A stretch of DNA of 64,000 bases from Trebonia sp963795335 (GCA_963795335.1 CAWCHI010000001.1:434001-498000), one strand, 5' to 3'; counted from the first letter of the stretch, positions 26,407 through 36,326 are shown. Numbers and translations: made by a program. Notes: generated by a model from the sequence alone, not told the origin.

Positions 26407-27324
26407 TCAGGACGGGCGCGGGCCGGGCCAGGGCGCCCGGCGGAAGCTCAGGCCTCGGCGGAACCGCGGGGCCGGCTTGGCCACGATTTCCGCTGGCGCG
26501 GGCGGCTGGGCCGGGGCCGGCGGCTGAGCGGGAACAGCGGTGCGCAGCGGGCCCGGCTGGCTTTCGCCCGCCACGCTGGCACCGGCTGGCGCCGGATCGC
26601 CAAGCGTCTCGCCCTCGGTGATCTCCCGGTAGGCGGCCTCGGCGGCCAGCTGCTCGGCCGCCTTCTTGGACCGGCCGTCGCCCTGCCCGAGCTCGCGGCT
26701 GCCCACCTTGACGACGGCGCGGAACAGCTTCTGGTGATCGGGACCGCTGTCCTTCACGTGATACTCGGGCACGCCGAGACCCCGGTCGGCCGTCAGCTCC
26801 TGCAGCGAGGTCTTCCAGTCGAGCCCGGCCCCGAGCGACGAGGAGCGCTCGATGACCGGGTCGAACAGCCGGTGCACGAGGCCGCTGGCCTCCACCAGGC
26901 CGCAGTCGATGTAAGTCGCCCCGATGACCGCCTCGAGCGTGTCGGCCAGGATCGACGGCTTGTCCCGGCCGCCGGTCCCCTCTTCGCCCCGGCCGAGCCG
27001 GATGTAGGCCCCCAGGTGCAGGTCACGGGCAACCTCGGCCAGGGCATTCATCTGCACCACGGCCGCCCGGAGCTTGGCCAGCTGCCCCTCCGGCAGGTCC
27101 GGGTGAGTGGTGTACAGGGTGTCGGTGACAACCAGGCTCAGCACCGAGTCGCCGAGAAACTCCAGCCGCTCGTTGGTCGGCAGCCCGCCGTTTTCGTAGG
27201 CGAATGAGCGGTGGGTCAGCGCCCGCTCAAGGGTTTCCGGGGTGATGGGCACGCTGAGGGCGCACGACAGTTCAGCGGGGTTCCCCGCTTCCCTTCCATC
27301 CTCGTCGGTCCGTCTCACGCTCAC
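26407..27324 (-). CDS. rnc: Ribonuclease III
   Basis: About 305 residues. The RNase III domain has ERALTHRSFAYENGG and the signature NERLEFLGDSVLSLVVTD, with the metal-binding acids; the dsRNA-binding domain includes DWKTSLQELTADRGLGVPEY and KKAAEQLAAEAAYR. The last 65 residues are a Pro/Ala-rich, then basic tail outside the fold. I place the start at the GTG at 27324 because AAGGGAGC lies just upstream; the longer frame overlaps rpmF. rnc-mutM after rpmF is the usual order. Confidence 0.93.
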   Translation of the reverse strand: MSVRRTDEDGREAGNPAELSCALSVPITPETLERALTHRSFAYENGGLPTNERLEFLGDSVLSLVVTDTLYTTHPDLPEGQLAKLRAAVVQMNALAEVARDLHLGAYIRLGRGEEGTGGRDKPSILADTLEAVIGATYIDCGLVEASGLVHRLFDPVIERSSSLGAGLDWKTSLQELTADRGLGVPEYHVKDSGPDHQKLFRAVVKVGSRELGQGDGRSKKAAEQLAAEAAYREITEGETLGDPAPAGASVAGESQPGPLRTAVPAQPPAPAQPPAPAEIVAKPAPRFRRGLSFRRAPWPGPRPS

Positions 27325-27347
27325 CGGCGCTCCCTTTACATGCGGGC

Positions 27348-27524
27348 TCAGGCCGGGTTCAGGACCTGACGGCGCCGGTAGGTACCGCACGTCGGGCAGG
27401 CGGCGTGCGGCAGCTTCTGGCTGTGGCACTGCGGGCACTCGACCAGCGTCACCGGGGCAGCCTTCCATTGCGCGCGGCGCGACCGGGTGTTGCTGCGCGA
27501 CATTTTCCTCTTGGGAACGGCCAC
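27348..27524 (-). CDS. rpmF: 50S ribosomal protein L32
   Basis: A 58-residue L32, easily missed because it is so short. It begins (GTG) VAVPKRKMSRSNTRSRRAQW and ends RRRQVLNPA. Cys30, Cys33, Cys43 and Cys46 (ECPQC and ACPTC) form a zinc ribbon, so this is the zinc-bearing form. An AGGAG lies upstream of the GTG. It is encoded between DUF177 and rnc. Confidence 0.96.
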   Translation of the reverse strand: MAVPKRKMSRSNTRSRRAQWKAAPVTLVECPQCHSQKLPHAACPTCGTYRRRQVLNPA

Positions 27525-27545
27525 TTCGGCTCTCCTGTCAGTGTG

Positions 27546-28205
27546 CTACTCAGTTGTGTCGTGAATATCTAGCTTGGCCAGCAGACCCCACCGGGGGTCC
27601 ACCTCGTCGCCGTGCCCGTGCTCAGGGCAGGCGTCCGCGAGCTTCGCGCCGCACTCGGCGCACAGCCCGGGGCAGTCTTCCCGGCAGAGCGGCGACAGCG
27701 GCAGCGCGAGCACCACCGCATCACGGAACGCCGGCTCCAGGTTAAGGAAGTCGCCGTCGAGGAAGCGCTCCTCGACGTCGTTCTCGTCCTCGCCCGGGTC
27801 CGGCAGGTACCGGTACAGCTCCTGAAAGCTGACCTCAACCGAGGAAGTCAGCGGGTCCAGGCAGCGCGCGCACTCGCCGGTCAGCGGCGCAACCGCCGAG
27901 CCGGTGACGAGCACGCCCTCGGACACCGCTTCGTACCGCAGGTCGAAAGCCACGTCCGCGCCAGCAGGGACCAAGACTAGTCCAGATCCGAGACTCGCCG
28001 GCACCGTCGCCGTCCGCTTCTCGTCCTTGAACTCTCCCGGCCGCTTGCCGAGTACGCGCGTGTCGAACACGAAGTCACCGCTGCCACGGGCGCGCGAGCT
28101 GCCTGGCCTGCTGTCTTTCGACACCTGACCTGCCTGACCCGCGCCCTCACCGTGCGCACCGGGCACCCCGCGCGCGACTGGATTACCGTTTACCTTGGAC
28201 ATCAC
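27546..28205 (-). CDS. YceD family (DUF177) protein
   Basis: A 219-residue DUF177 protein. The family pattern is clear: a central GECARCLDPLTSSVEVSFQE, an acidic stretch, then FLNLEPAFRDAVVLALPLSP and CREDCPGLCAECGAKLAD. The cysteines suggest metal binding. The plant and E. coli relatives are linked to 23S rRNA metabolism. About 40 N-terminal residues are Gly/Ala/Arg-rich and probably disordered. rpmF follows 21 bases downstream; DUF177-rpmF linkage is nearly universal. Confidence 0.92.
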   Translation of the reverse strand: MMSKVNGNPVARGVPGAHGEGAGQAGQVSKDSRPGSSRARGSGDFVFDTRVLGKRPGEFKDEKRTATVPASLGSGLVLVPAGADVAFDLRYEAVSEGVLVTGSAVAPLTGECARCLDPLTSSVEVSFQELYRYLPDPGEDENDVEERFLDGDFLNLEPAFRDAVVLALPLSPLCREDCPGLCAECGAKLADACPEHGHGDEVDPRWGLLAKLDIHDTTE

Positions 28206-28307
28206 AGTCTATCGTGTAGGCGATTGCTTGACCGACGGATTAGCGTACCCGTGCGGCGCGCTATTCCCAACCCACAGGCTACCGCCGGCCGCGCCCCGGC
28301 GAGACTG

Positions 28308-28787
28308 CTACGCCTCCGCCAGACGCGCCTGCAGCCGGCCGAGGACCAGCTCGGGAACCAGGCCGCTGACGTCGCCCCCGTACATGGCGATCTCCTTGAC
28401 CAGGCTGGAGCTGAGGAAGGAGTACTGCGGGTTGGTCGTCATGAACAGCGTCTCGACCTTCGCCAGCCGGTAGTTCATCTGCGCCATCTGCATCTCGTAC
28501 TCGAAGTCGGTGACCGCGCGCAGCCCCTTGACGACGGCGTTGATGCCGTTCTCGGTGCAGAAGTTGACCAGCAGGCCGTGAAAGCGCTCGACCCGCACGT
28601 TGCCGTAGCCCCTGGTGACCTCGCGGAGCATGTCCACCCGCTCGTCGGTGGTGAACAGGGACTTCTTGGTGATGTTGATGAGTACGGCGACGATCACCTC
28701 GTCATGGAGCCCGGCCGCCCGGCCGATCACATCCAGGTGACCGTTTGTTACCGGGTCGAACGAACCAGGACAGACCACTCGCGCCAC
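28308..28787 (-). CDS. coaD: Phosphopantetheine adenylyltransferase
   Basis: A 159-residue CoaD, the fourth step of coenzyme A synthesis. CPGSFDPVTNGHLDVIGRA carries the nucleotidyltransferase T/HxGH motif. VNFCTENGINAVVKGLRAVT and FLSSSLVKEIAMYGGDVSGL are family segments. Length is standard. It starts six bases after the rsmD stop codon. Confidence 0.97.
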   Translation of the reverse strand: MARVVCPGSFDPVTNGHLDVIGRAAGLHDEVIVAVLINITKKSLFTTDERVDMLREVTRGYGNVRVERFHGLLVNFCTENGINAVVKGLRAVTDFEYEMQMAQMNYRLAKVETLFMTTNPQYSFLSSSLVKEIAMYGGDVSGLVPELVLGRLQARLAEA

Positions 28788-28793
28788 GCGCCA

Positions 28794-29441
28794 TCACTCC
28801 TCATGCGCCCCACCAGGCGCGTCAGACAACGGCTCGGGCATGACGGCCTGCGGATTTCCCGCCTCACCCGGCTCCGTGCCGCTGCCGTACCAGCCGTACC
28901 AGAAGCTTGCCTCACCGTACCTGCGCGACTTTCCGGCGGAGAAGCCGGGGGGCCAGTCAACCGGCCCCGAGCGGGTGGCGCGCTCGACCACGACGAGCGC
29001 GCCGCCGGCCAGCCAGCCGCCGGCGAGCTGGGTGAGGACGTCGGTCACGGCCGTGCCCGGGACCGCGTACGGGGGGTCGGCGAACACCAGGTCGTACGGG
29101 CCGCTGGCGGGCGGGCGGCTCAGCAGCCGCTCTACCCGGTCGGCGGCCACGGCCACGCCGGGCAGGGCGACCACGTCGATGTTGGACCGGGCGACCGCCG
29201 CCGCCCGGGCATCGGATTCCACCAGCAGGACGCCCGCCGCGCCGCGGGACAGCGCCTCAAGCCCGACCGCGCCCGAGCCCGCGTACAGGTCGAGTACCCG
29301 CAGCCCGCGCAGCCCGCCGAGCTCGGATGTGACCGAGGAGAACAGCCCCTCCCGGGCCCGGTCGCTGGTCGGCCGGGTCCCGTTCCCCGGCGGCACCCGC
29401 AGCCGCCGCCCGCCCGCCGATCCCGCAATGACCCGTGTCAC
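28794..29441 (-). CDS. rsmD: 16S rRNA (guanine966-N2)-methyltransferase
   Basis: A 215-residue RsmD. MTRVIAGSAGGRRLRVPPGN is the family start; RPTSDRAREGLFSSV and LDLYAGSGAVGLEALSRGA form the S-adenosylmethionine site; FADPPYAVP is the NPPY-type catalytic motif. The C-terminal 25 residues are an acidic extension. It sits between recG and coaD, the standard order. Confidence 0.95.
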   Translation of the reverse strand: MTRVIAGSAGGRRLRVPPGNGTRPTSDRAREGLFSSVTSELGGLRGLRVLDLYAGSGAVGLEALSRGAAGVLLVESDARAAAVARSNIDVVALPGVAVAADRVERLLSRPPASGPYDLVFADPPYAVPGTAVTDVLTQLAGGWLAGGALVVVERATRSGPVDWPPGFSAGKSRRYGEASFWYGWYGSGTEPGEAGNPQAVMPEPLSDAPGGAHEE

Positions 29442-29454
29442 GCCGTCAAGTCTT

Positions 29455-31739
29455 TCAGGCTTTATCGAGGAACTCGGCCTTGCGGTCGCCCAGGAAGTCG
29501 TCGATCGCCTCCCGGAGCGGCTGGTGGGCCTCCAGGGCCGGGTCGGCGGTGACGAGCGCGGTCGCCTCCTCGCGGGCCGCCGCGATCAGGTCCTCGTCTT
29601 CCAGCAGGCGCAGCAGCTTGAGGCTGCTGCGGCGGCCGGCCTGGGCCGACCCGAGCACATCGCCTTCGCGGCGCTGCTGCAGGTCGAGCCGGGACAGCTG
29701 GAAGCCGTCGCCGGTCTCGGCCACCGCGTCGAGCCGTTCCCGGGCCGGGGTGTCCGGCGGCGCCTCGGTCACCAGCAGGCACAGCCCCGGGTTACGGCCC
29801 CGGCCCACCCGGCCGCGGAGCTGGTGGAGCTGCGAGACGCCGAACCGCTCGGCGTCCATGATCACCATGACGGTGGCGTTGGGCACGTCCACGCCGACCT
29901 CGATCACCGTGGTCGACACGAGCACGTCGAGTTCCCCGGCGGCGAACGCGCTCATCACCCGGTCCTTCTCGTCGGGGACGAGGCGCCCGTGCATGATGCC
30001 CACGCGCAGGCCGGAAAGCGGTCCCCCGGCCAGCTCCGGCGCGACGTCGAGGACCGCCAGCGGCGGCCGCCGGGTCTCCTCCGGTCCGTCCCCGGAGTCG
30101 CCGTCGGCGGGTGCCCCGGCGCCGTCGGCCGCCGCTGGTGCCTCGCCCCCGTCGTCGTCCGCCCCGCCGATCCGCGGGCAGACCACGTAGGCCTGGCGGC
30201 CCGCCGCGACCTCCTCGCGGACCCGCTGCCAGGCCCGCTCCAGGTAGTGCGGCCGCTCGGCGGCGGGCACCACGTGGGTCGCGATCGGCGACCGCCCGGC
30301 GGGCAGTTCCGCCAGCGTGGACACCTCGAGGTCGCCGAACACGGTCATCGCGACCGTCCGCGGGATCGGGGTCGCCGTCATCACCAGCACGTGCGGCCGG
30401 GAGCCGGCCGCCTTCTCGCGCAGCGCGTCGCGCTGCTCGACGCCGAAGCGGTGCTGCTCGTCGATGACGACGAGGCCGAGGTCGGCAAACTGAACCTGGT
30501 CCTCGAGCAGCGCGTGGGTGCCGATCAGGATGCCAGCGTCGCCGGTGAAGACGTCGCTCAGCGCGGCACGACGGGCCCGCACCCCGGTCGAGCCGGTCAG
30601 CAGGGCCACCCGGGTCGCCTGCTCGCCCCCAGCGAGCTCACCCGCCGCCGCCAGCGGCCCCAGCAGCGCGGTGATCGAGCGGTAGTGCTGCTGGGCGAGC
30701 ACCTCGGTCGGCGCCAGCAGCGCCGCCTGCCCGCCCGCGTCCACCACCTGGAGCATCGCCCGCACCGCGACGACGGTCTTGCCCGACCCGACCTCGCCCT
30801 GCAGCAGCCGGTTCATCGGGTAGGCGCAGGCCAGGTCGTGGGTAATCACCGCACCGACCGCGCGCTGGCCCTCGGTCAGGGTGAACGGCAGCCGCTGGTC
30901 GAAGGCGGCCGCGATCCCGTCCTCGGCGGGCGGGCGGGGTACCGCGGGCATCGCGGCGGCGGCGTGGCGCCGCTGGGCGAGGGCGGCCTGCATGGTGAAC
31001 GCCTCGTCCCACTTGAGCCGGTGGCGCGCGTGCCGCAGGTCGGACCGGTCGGCCGGGCGGTGGATGGCCCGCAGCGCCAGCTCCCGCGGCCACAGGTCGT
31101 GCCGGGCGCGCAGCGCGGCCGGCAGCGGGTCCTCGCCCGCGTCGAGGCCGTCCAGCACGACGCCGACCTGCCTGGAGATCGCCCACGAGGTCAGCTTGGC
31201 GCTGGCCGGGTAGACCGGGATCAGCTCCGAGGCGAACTCCTCGGCCAGCTCGGCCGTGACCCGGTCCTCAGCCGTGGCCGGCAGCAGCTCGTACTCCGGG
31301 TGGACGAGCTGGCGGCGCCCGCGGAAGCTGGACACGGTGCCCGCGAACAGGGCGAGCGCACCCTGCGGGAGCTGCTTGGCGTGAAATCCGACCCCCGCGA
31401 AGAACGTCAGCTGCAGCTTGCCGGTGCCGTCGGTGACGATGACCTCGAGCCGGGCGGCCTGCGCTGGCCCCGGGCCCGGTTGCGGGCCTGCGCCGCCCGG
31501 GCGCGCTCCGGGGGCAGCCCGCCCGCCCCGGCTACGCTGGACAGCGCGACCCGGGCGAGCACGGTCACGTGGTCGCCCTCGCGCAGGGAGTCGAGCGGGG
31601 TCAGCTCACCGCGGGTGTAGTACCGGCGGGGGTAGTGGCGCAGCAGGTCACCGACCGTTGCGAGGCCGAAGACCTTCTCGAACGTGTCAGCCGCCCGCTT
31701 GCCCAGAGGCTCGGCCAGCGGATCGCGGAGCGTGGTCAC
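29455..31739 (-). CDS. recG: ATP-dependent DNA helicase RecG (one frameshift)
   Basis: RecG, which reverses stalled forks and migrates branches. The N-terminal wedge domain begins (GTG at 31739) TTLRDPLAEPLGKRAADTFE, with DLLRHYPRRYYTRGELTPL. Helicase motifs include LLQGEVGSGKTVVAVRAML, the DEQH box in VIDEQHRFGVEQRD, TATPIPRTVAMTVFGDLEVS and LRGRVGRGRNPGLCLLV. A frameshift in a GC run at about 31,450-31,500 separates the first 80-90 residues from the rest. The GTG start is chosen because the upstream in-frame extension overlaps rpmB. Confidence 0.93.
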
Positions 31740-31941
31740 CCCGCCAGCATAGGAGCGGCGGCCGACATTCGGGCCGCCGCCGCACCGGGCGGGCGCCGGC
31801 GCCGCCGGGACGGGGCCAACTGTTCGCACGGCGCCCCGCCGGTCAGGTATGCTTCTCAGGCTGCCTCCGTTGCGTGCTGGCGTTTCGCCACCGCCCGGGC
31901 TGGGGCGCTGAACTCTACCAATCCGATCACTGGAGGCAGCC

Positions 31942-32127
31942 GTGGCTTCCGTCTGCGACGTTTGCGGCAAGGGGCCGGGCTTCGGCAACAACGTGTCGCA
32001 TTCGCATGTACGCACCCGCCGTCGCTGGAACCCGAATATTCAGACCGTTCGCGCGATCGTGTCCGGGTCCCCCAAGCGACTCAACGTGTGCACTTCCTGC
32101 ATCAAGGCCGGCAAGGTGACCCGCTAG
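31942..32127 (+). CDS. rpmB: 50S ribosomal protein L28
   Basis: A 61-residue L28: VCDVCGKGPGFGNNVSHSH, RTRRRWNPNIQTVR and LNVCTSCIKAGKV. Two CxxC pairs make it the zinc-binding form. GTG start with GGAGG seven bases upstream. It is divergent from recG and convergent with thiL; TATGCT at about 31,848 is a possible -10 element. Confidence 0.97.
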   Translation: MASVCDVCGKGPGFGNNVSHSHVRTRRRWNPNIQTVRAIVSGSPKRLNVCTSCIKAGKVTR

Positions 32128-32146
32128 GCGGGGCACGCACACCTGC

Positions 32147-32178
32147 GAGCCGGCTCGTCGAACGCGACGGGCCGGCTC
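32147..32178 (+). terminator. rpmB terminator hairpin
   Basis: GAGCCGGC (32147-32154) pairs with GCCGGCTC (32171-32178), and inside it CGTCG pairs with CGACG around an AACG tetraloop. It begins 19 bases after the rpmB stop and is followed by TACTTG rather than a T run. Confidence 0.7.
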
Positions 32179-32195
32179 TACTTGTGCCCGCGCCC

Positions 32196-32233
32196 GCCCC
32201 GCCCGTACCCGGGCGCCCGGGTACGGGCGGGGC
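32196..32233. terminator. 38-bp perfect palindrome between convergent rpmB and thiL
   Basis: Every base of 32196-32233 pairs: the left half starts GCCCCGCCCGTACCCGGG and its exact complement follows after a central CG. It ends eight bases from the thiL stop codon and lies 68 bases past rpmB, so it can terminate both genes. Confidence 0.7.
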
Positions 32234-32240
32234 CTGTCAC

Positions 32241-33270
32241 TCAGTGGAAGTGCTGCCAGCCGGCAGGTCCGGGGCGGGCGGCGCCGTCCACGGTGACGCC
32301 CGCGCCGGCGCGGGCCTGCCCGATCACCCGCCAGCGGGCCGGGCAGCGCGGTGCCCGGCGGGAACGCCGCGACCAGCGCGTGATCCTCCCCGCCGGTCAG
32401 CACCCAGCCCAGGGCCATCGCGGTGACGGGGTCAGCCGCCCCCGTTCCCTCCGGGGCCGGTCTTCTGCTGCTCCTTCCCCTGCCCCCGGGCGGGCCAGCG
32501 ACGCCGCGGCCGCGAGCAGCGCGGCCGGGGGGGCGAGGGCCGCGCTGGCGATGTCGGCCTGCACGCCCGCTGGCCGCGGCGATGTGGCCCAGGTCGGCCA
32601 GCAGGCCGTCGCTGACGTCGATCATCGCGGTGGCACCGAGGCGGGCCGCCTCCGGGCCTGCGTCGTAGGGCGGGGCCGGCCGCCGGTGGGCGGTGACCAG
32701 GTCCGCCAGCTCGCCCGGGAAGCCGCCCGCGGGCGACGGGCCCCGGGCGGCCAGCAGGGCCAGCCCGGCGGCCGAGCGGCCGAGGTCGCCCGCCACCGCG
32801 ATCACGTCGCCCGGCCGGGCGCCGGAGCGGAGCACAGGGGCGCGGCCCTCCAGGTCGCCGAGGGCGGTCACGGACAGCACGACCGACTCCGCGCTGGCGG
32901 TGTCGCCGCCGGCGATGCCCGCACCCGCCCGCGTCGCCTCGGCCGCCAGCCCGGCCGCCAGGTCGGTGGCCCAGCGAGCGGGCAGCTCGCCCGGCGCCGC
33001 CAGCGCCACCAGCAGGGCCGTGTTCACCGCCCCCATCGCCGCGATGTCGGCCAGGCTGCGGGCGGCCGCCTTCACCCCGACATCGTGGGCCGAGGACCAG
33101 TCCCGCCGGAAGTGCCGGCCCTCAAGCACCAGGTCGACCGCGGCCACCACGCTCCCCGAGGGGGCGCCGACGACAGCGGCGTCGTCTCCGATACCGACCG
33201 AGGTCAGTCGGCCAGCGGGCATCCGCGCCCGCAGGGCGGCGATGACCCCCCATTCGCCCAGGTCACCGAC
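32241..33270 (-). CDS. thiL: Thiamine-monophosphate kinase (three or so frameshifts)
   Basis: ThiL, which makes thiamine diphosphate. (GTG at 33270) GDLGEWGVIAALRARM, then VGIGDDAAVV (the metal and ATP site), DLVLEGRHFRRDW, AAARSLADIAAMGA, GGDTASAESVVL and ATAMIDVSDGLLADLGHIA. Beyond that the frame breaks near 32,570, again near 32,450 and near 32,330; GWVLTGGEDHALVAAFPPG and RWRVIGQARAGAGVTVDG show that the rest of the protein is present in pieces. The restored end is at 32241 (GWQHFH). Confidence 0.85.
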
Positions 33271-33507
33271 GGACCCGTTATCACCAGGGATGTCGCCCGC
33301 CTCCCGACCGCACGCCAGCCTTCGGACGGCTAAGCCTAACCGGGGCCACTGGGCGCGATCCGGCCGCCTGGCCGGGCTCCCCGCAGACGGCGCGAAGCAC
33401 CCCAATTAGACTGAAGAGCATGGGACCGGGATGAAACAGGTCTGGACCATTACTGTACGGTGACAGTTCAGGGCGGCAACGGCAGCCGCCCGCCCCGGGA
33501 GGACGCC

Positions 33508-33741
33508 ATGGTAGAGGCATACATCCTCGTCCAGACAGAGGTCGGCAAAGCCGCCGACGTGGCACGGCAGATCGCTGAGATCGCCGGAGTCATGCAGGCG
33601 GAGGATGTCACCGGCCCCTATGACGTCATCGTGCGCGCCAGCGCCGAGAACGTGGACGAGCTCGGCAAGCTGGTCGCGGCCCAGATCCAGGCGGTCGCCG
33701 GCATTACCAGGACGCTCACCTGCCCGGTGGTCCACGTCTAA
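33508..33741 (+). CDS. Lrp/AsnC-type ligand-binding (RAM) domain protein
   Basis: 77 residues: MVEAYILVQTEVGKAADVAR, then IAGVMQAEDVTGPYDVIVRA and ITRTLTCPVVHV. This is a free-standing regulator-of-amino-acid-metabolism domain without a DNA-binding part. Such stand-alone domains bind amino acids and may modulate full-length Lrp proteins. The ATG at 33508 has GGGAGGA seven bases upstream; the longer frame adds a Pro/Arg leader with no family match. Homologues are commonly found near thiL in actinobacteria. Confidence 0.85.
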   Translation: MVEAYILVQTEVGKAADVARQIAEIAGVMQAEDVTGPYDVIVRASAENVDELGKLVAAQIQAVAGITRTLTCPVVHV

Positions 33742-33744
33742 TCC

Positions 33745-34495
33745 CTAGACGTCAGCGAGCAGCTCCGCCGCCAGCGCGGTGGTCCGCGGCCCCGCCCCCA
33801 GGGCGAGCGCCGCCCGCAGGTCATCTGGCGTGTCCACGTCCCGGCGCAGGCCTGCCAGGGCGTCGACCGCCAGCTCGGTCGCGCCCGACGCGGCGTGGCG
33901 GGCCCGCGAGGCCCCGCCGAACCGCGGGCGGAACTCGCCCCCCGGCCGCACCGCGTACAGCGTTGTCCCGATGCCGGCCGCGTCCGGCACGAACGCGGCA
34001 CGGAACGGTTCCCGCCGCCCGCAGCGCCGCCGCCAGCTCGCCCGGGCGCAGCGCGGGCAGGTCGGCCGTCAGCGCCGCCAGCCCGGCGCGCGGCCAGCGC
34101 TGCGCGGCGACCGCCGCCCCGTGACGCAGGGCCGCGTTCAGCCCCTCCTGGACGCCGAGGCCAGCCCCGCTGGCTTCAGCCGGGGCGCCCGCCCCGGGCT
34201 CGCCCAGGCCGGGCTCGCCCAGGCCGCCGCGGGCACCCGGCAGGCCGGGCGGCTCATCCGGGACTACGACCGCGCCCAGGAGCGCCAGGAGTTCCGCCGC
34301 CACCGGGTCGGAGGTGACGGCGACCACCCGGGCGACCGCGCGGCAGCCCGCCGCGGCCGCCACGGTGTCGGCCGCGAGCGCGAGCGCGAGCTCGCGGCGA
34401 CGGTCACCCGCCAGCACCGCGAGGCGCGACTTGGCCCGTGCGAGTACCTTGACTGGCAGCAGAACTGTCCAGCTAAAGCGGGCTGAGTCAGTCAT
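33745..34495 (-). CDS. cofC: 2-phospholactate/phosphoenolpyruvate guanylyltransferase (one frameshift)
   Basis: CofC/FbiD, which activates phosphoenolpyruvate or phospholactate with GTP for coenzyme F420. MTDSARFSWTVLLPVKVLAR, AKSRLAVLAGDRRRELALAL, LTADLPALRPGELAAAL are in the first frame. A shift near 34,015 moves on to FVPDAAGIGTTLYAV, DTPDDLRAAL and the end AAELLADV (stop 33745). A Gly/Pro/Ala-rich insert lies around residues 95-120. The gene implies F420 in this organism, which fits the nitroreductase remnant at 39.8 kb. It is convergent with the RAM protein, three bases apart. Confidence 0.88.
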
Positions 34496-34560
34496 CTTCC
34501 AGCCACCCGGCAAACTTGGGAGCATGGTGTGCGGTACGTGACCACCGGAAGGCATCCTGG

Positions 34561-35325
34561 ATGACCAAGTCTTACTCGCCTGCGTGGCGGCTGTTCACCG
34601 TCATGTTGTTTCGCCCCGTCCTTAGCGTGCTGGTCAGGAACAAGTGGGCCGGCCAGGAGAACATTCCCCGCAAGGGCCCGGTCATCCTGGCGCCCAACCA
34701 CATGTCGTACCTGGACTGGGGGACGGATGCGGTTTACTTCTACGGTGCCGGACGCTACCCGACGTTCATGATCAAAAAGTCTGCCTTCAACGTGCCGTTC
34801 ATCGGGAAGCTGCTCTACGGCTGCGGCCAGATCCCGGTCAACCGCGGCGCGGCCGACGCGGCGCTGGCGCTCAAGCAGGCCGAGCAGGCGCTCAGCGAGG
34901 GAGCGGCGGTCATCATCTACCCCGAGGGGACGGCCACCCGTGACCCCGGCCTGTGGCCAATGGCGGCCAAGACCGGTGTCGCCCGGCTGGCCCTGGCGAC
35001 CGGCGCACCGGTGATCCCGGTCGCGCGGTGGGGTACCCAAGACGTCCTCCCCTACGGCAGCAAGAAGCTCAACTGGTGGCCCAGGAAAACCGTGCGTACC
35101 GTAGCCGGCCCGCCGGTCGACCTGTCGGCCTGGGCCGGCCAGCAGACGTCGGCCAAGGCGCTGCGGGCCGCCACCACCGCGATCATGGCCGACGTGACCG
35201 CCCTGCTGGCGTCCCTGCGCGGCGAGGAGCCGCCCGCCATCCCGTTCGACCCCGCCCGGGCCGCGGTCGATCCGGCCGCGGCGGAAGAGGCGCCATCCGG
35301 GGAAACGGACGCGGCCGGCCGATGA
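34561..35325 (+). CDS. plsC: 1-acyl-sn-glycerol-3-phosphate acyltransferase
   Basis: About 254 residues of the PlsC family, which makes phosphatidic acid at the membrane. The HX4D motif is NHMSYLD (His47, Asp52); GCGQIPVNRGAADAALALK is motif II; IIYPEGTATRDPGLWPMAAK is motif III. N-terminal residues 8-25 are hydrophobic. Its TGA overlaps the gpsA ATG (ATGA), pairing two glycerolipid enzymes in one operon. The ATG at 34561 is favoured over 34516, which extends back toward divergent cofC. Confidence 0.92.
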   Translation: MTKSYSPAWRLFTVMLFRPVLSVLVRNKWAGQENIPRKGPVILAPNHMSYLDWGTDAVYFYGAGRYPTFMIKKSAFNVPFIGKLLYGCGQIPVNRGAADAALALKQAEQALSEGAAVIIYPEGTATRDPGLWPMAAKTGVARLALATGAPVIPVARWGTQDVLPYGSKKLNWWPRKTVRTVAGPPVDLSAWAGQQTSAKALRAATTAIMADVTALLASLRGEEPPAIPFDPARAAVDPAAAEEAPSGETDAAGR

Positions 35326-36326
35326 AAGCGGCGGTGCTCGGCGCGGGCTCCTGGGGGACCACGTTTGCGCAGGTGCTGTGCGACGCCGGAACGCCGGCGA
35401 CGATCTGGGCCCGGCGGGCTGACGTCGCCGACGCGGTCAACGCCATCCACGAGAACCCCGGCTACCTGCCGGGGATCACGCTGCCGGGCACGCTGACCGC
35501 GACGACCGACGTCGGCGCCGCCCTCGACGGGGCCGACCTGGTGGTGCTGGCGGTGACGGCGCAGTCGCTGCGGGAGAACCTGACCGCCTGGGCGCCGCTC
35601 GTCCCCGACGGGGCGCTGCTGGTCTCGCTGATGAAGGGGATCGAGCTCGGCACCCGCAAGCGGATGAGCGAGGTCGTGCTTGAGGTGCTCGGCGTCCCCG
35701 AGTCCCGCGTCGCCGTCGTCACCGGGCCCAACCTGGCCCCAGAGATCGCCCAGCGGCAGATGACGGCGTCGGTGGTCGCCTGCTCGGACGAGACCTCGGC
35801 GCTCATGCTGCAGCGAGCCTGCCACACCGGCTACTTCCGGCCGTACGTGAACACCGACGTGCTCGGGTGCGAACTCGGGGGCACGGTCAAGAACATCATC
35901 GCGCTCGCGGTCGGCGTCGCGGTCGCGCTCGGCCTCGGTGACAACACCAGGGCCACGCTGATCACCCGGGGGCTGGCCGAGATGGCGCGGCTGGGCGAGG
36001 CGATGGGGGCCGACCCGCGCACGTTCGCTGGCCTCGCGGGCATGGGCGACCTGGTGGCCACCTGCTCGTCGCCGCTGTCGCGGAACCGCCGCTTCGGCGA
36101 GTACCTGGGCCAGGGCAAGAACGCGGCCCAGGCCAAGGAGCTGATGACGCAGACCGCGGAGGGCGTGACGTCGTACGCCCCGGTGCTCGAGCTCGCCCGC
36201 AAGCACGGAGTCGACGTGCCGATCACCGAGGCGGTCGCCGCGCTGCTGACCGGACGGCTGTCGGTCGGCGACGCGGCCGCGGTGCTGGCCTCCCGGTCGG
36301 CCAAGCCCGAGTGGTACGGCGCCTAG
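35322..36326 (+). CDS. gpsA: Glycerol-3-phosphate dehydrogenase (NAD(P)+)
   Basis: A 334-residue GpsA, which makes sn-glycerol 3-phosphate for phospholipids. MKAAVLGAGSWGTTFAQVLC is the Rossmann start; VVTGPNLAPEIAQRQMTASV and CELGGTVKNIIALAVGVAVA carry the catalytic lysines; GLAGMGDLVATCSSPLSRN is the C-terminal signature. Translationally coupled to plsC. Confidence 0.96.
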   Translation: MKAAVLGAGSWGTTFAQVLCDAGTPATIWARRADVADAVNAIHENPGYLPGITLPGTLTATTDVGAALDGADLVVLAVTAQSLRENLTAWAPLVPDGALLVSLMKGIELGTRKRMSEVVLEVLGVPESRVAVVTGPNLAPEIAQRQMTASVVACSDETSALMLQRACHTGYFRPYVNTDVLGCELGGTVKNIIALAVGVAVALGLGDNTRATLITRGLAEMARLGEAMGADPRTFAGLAGMGDLVATCSSPLSRNRRFGEYLGQGKNAAQAKELMTQTAEGVTSYAPVLELARKHGVDVPITEAVAALLTGRLSVGDAAAVLASRSAKPEWYGA

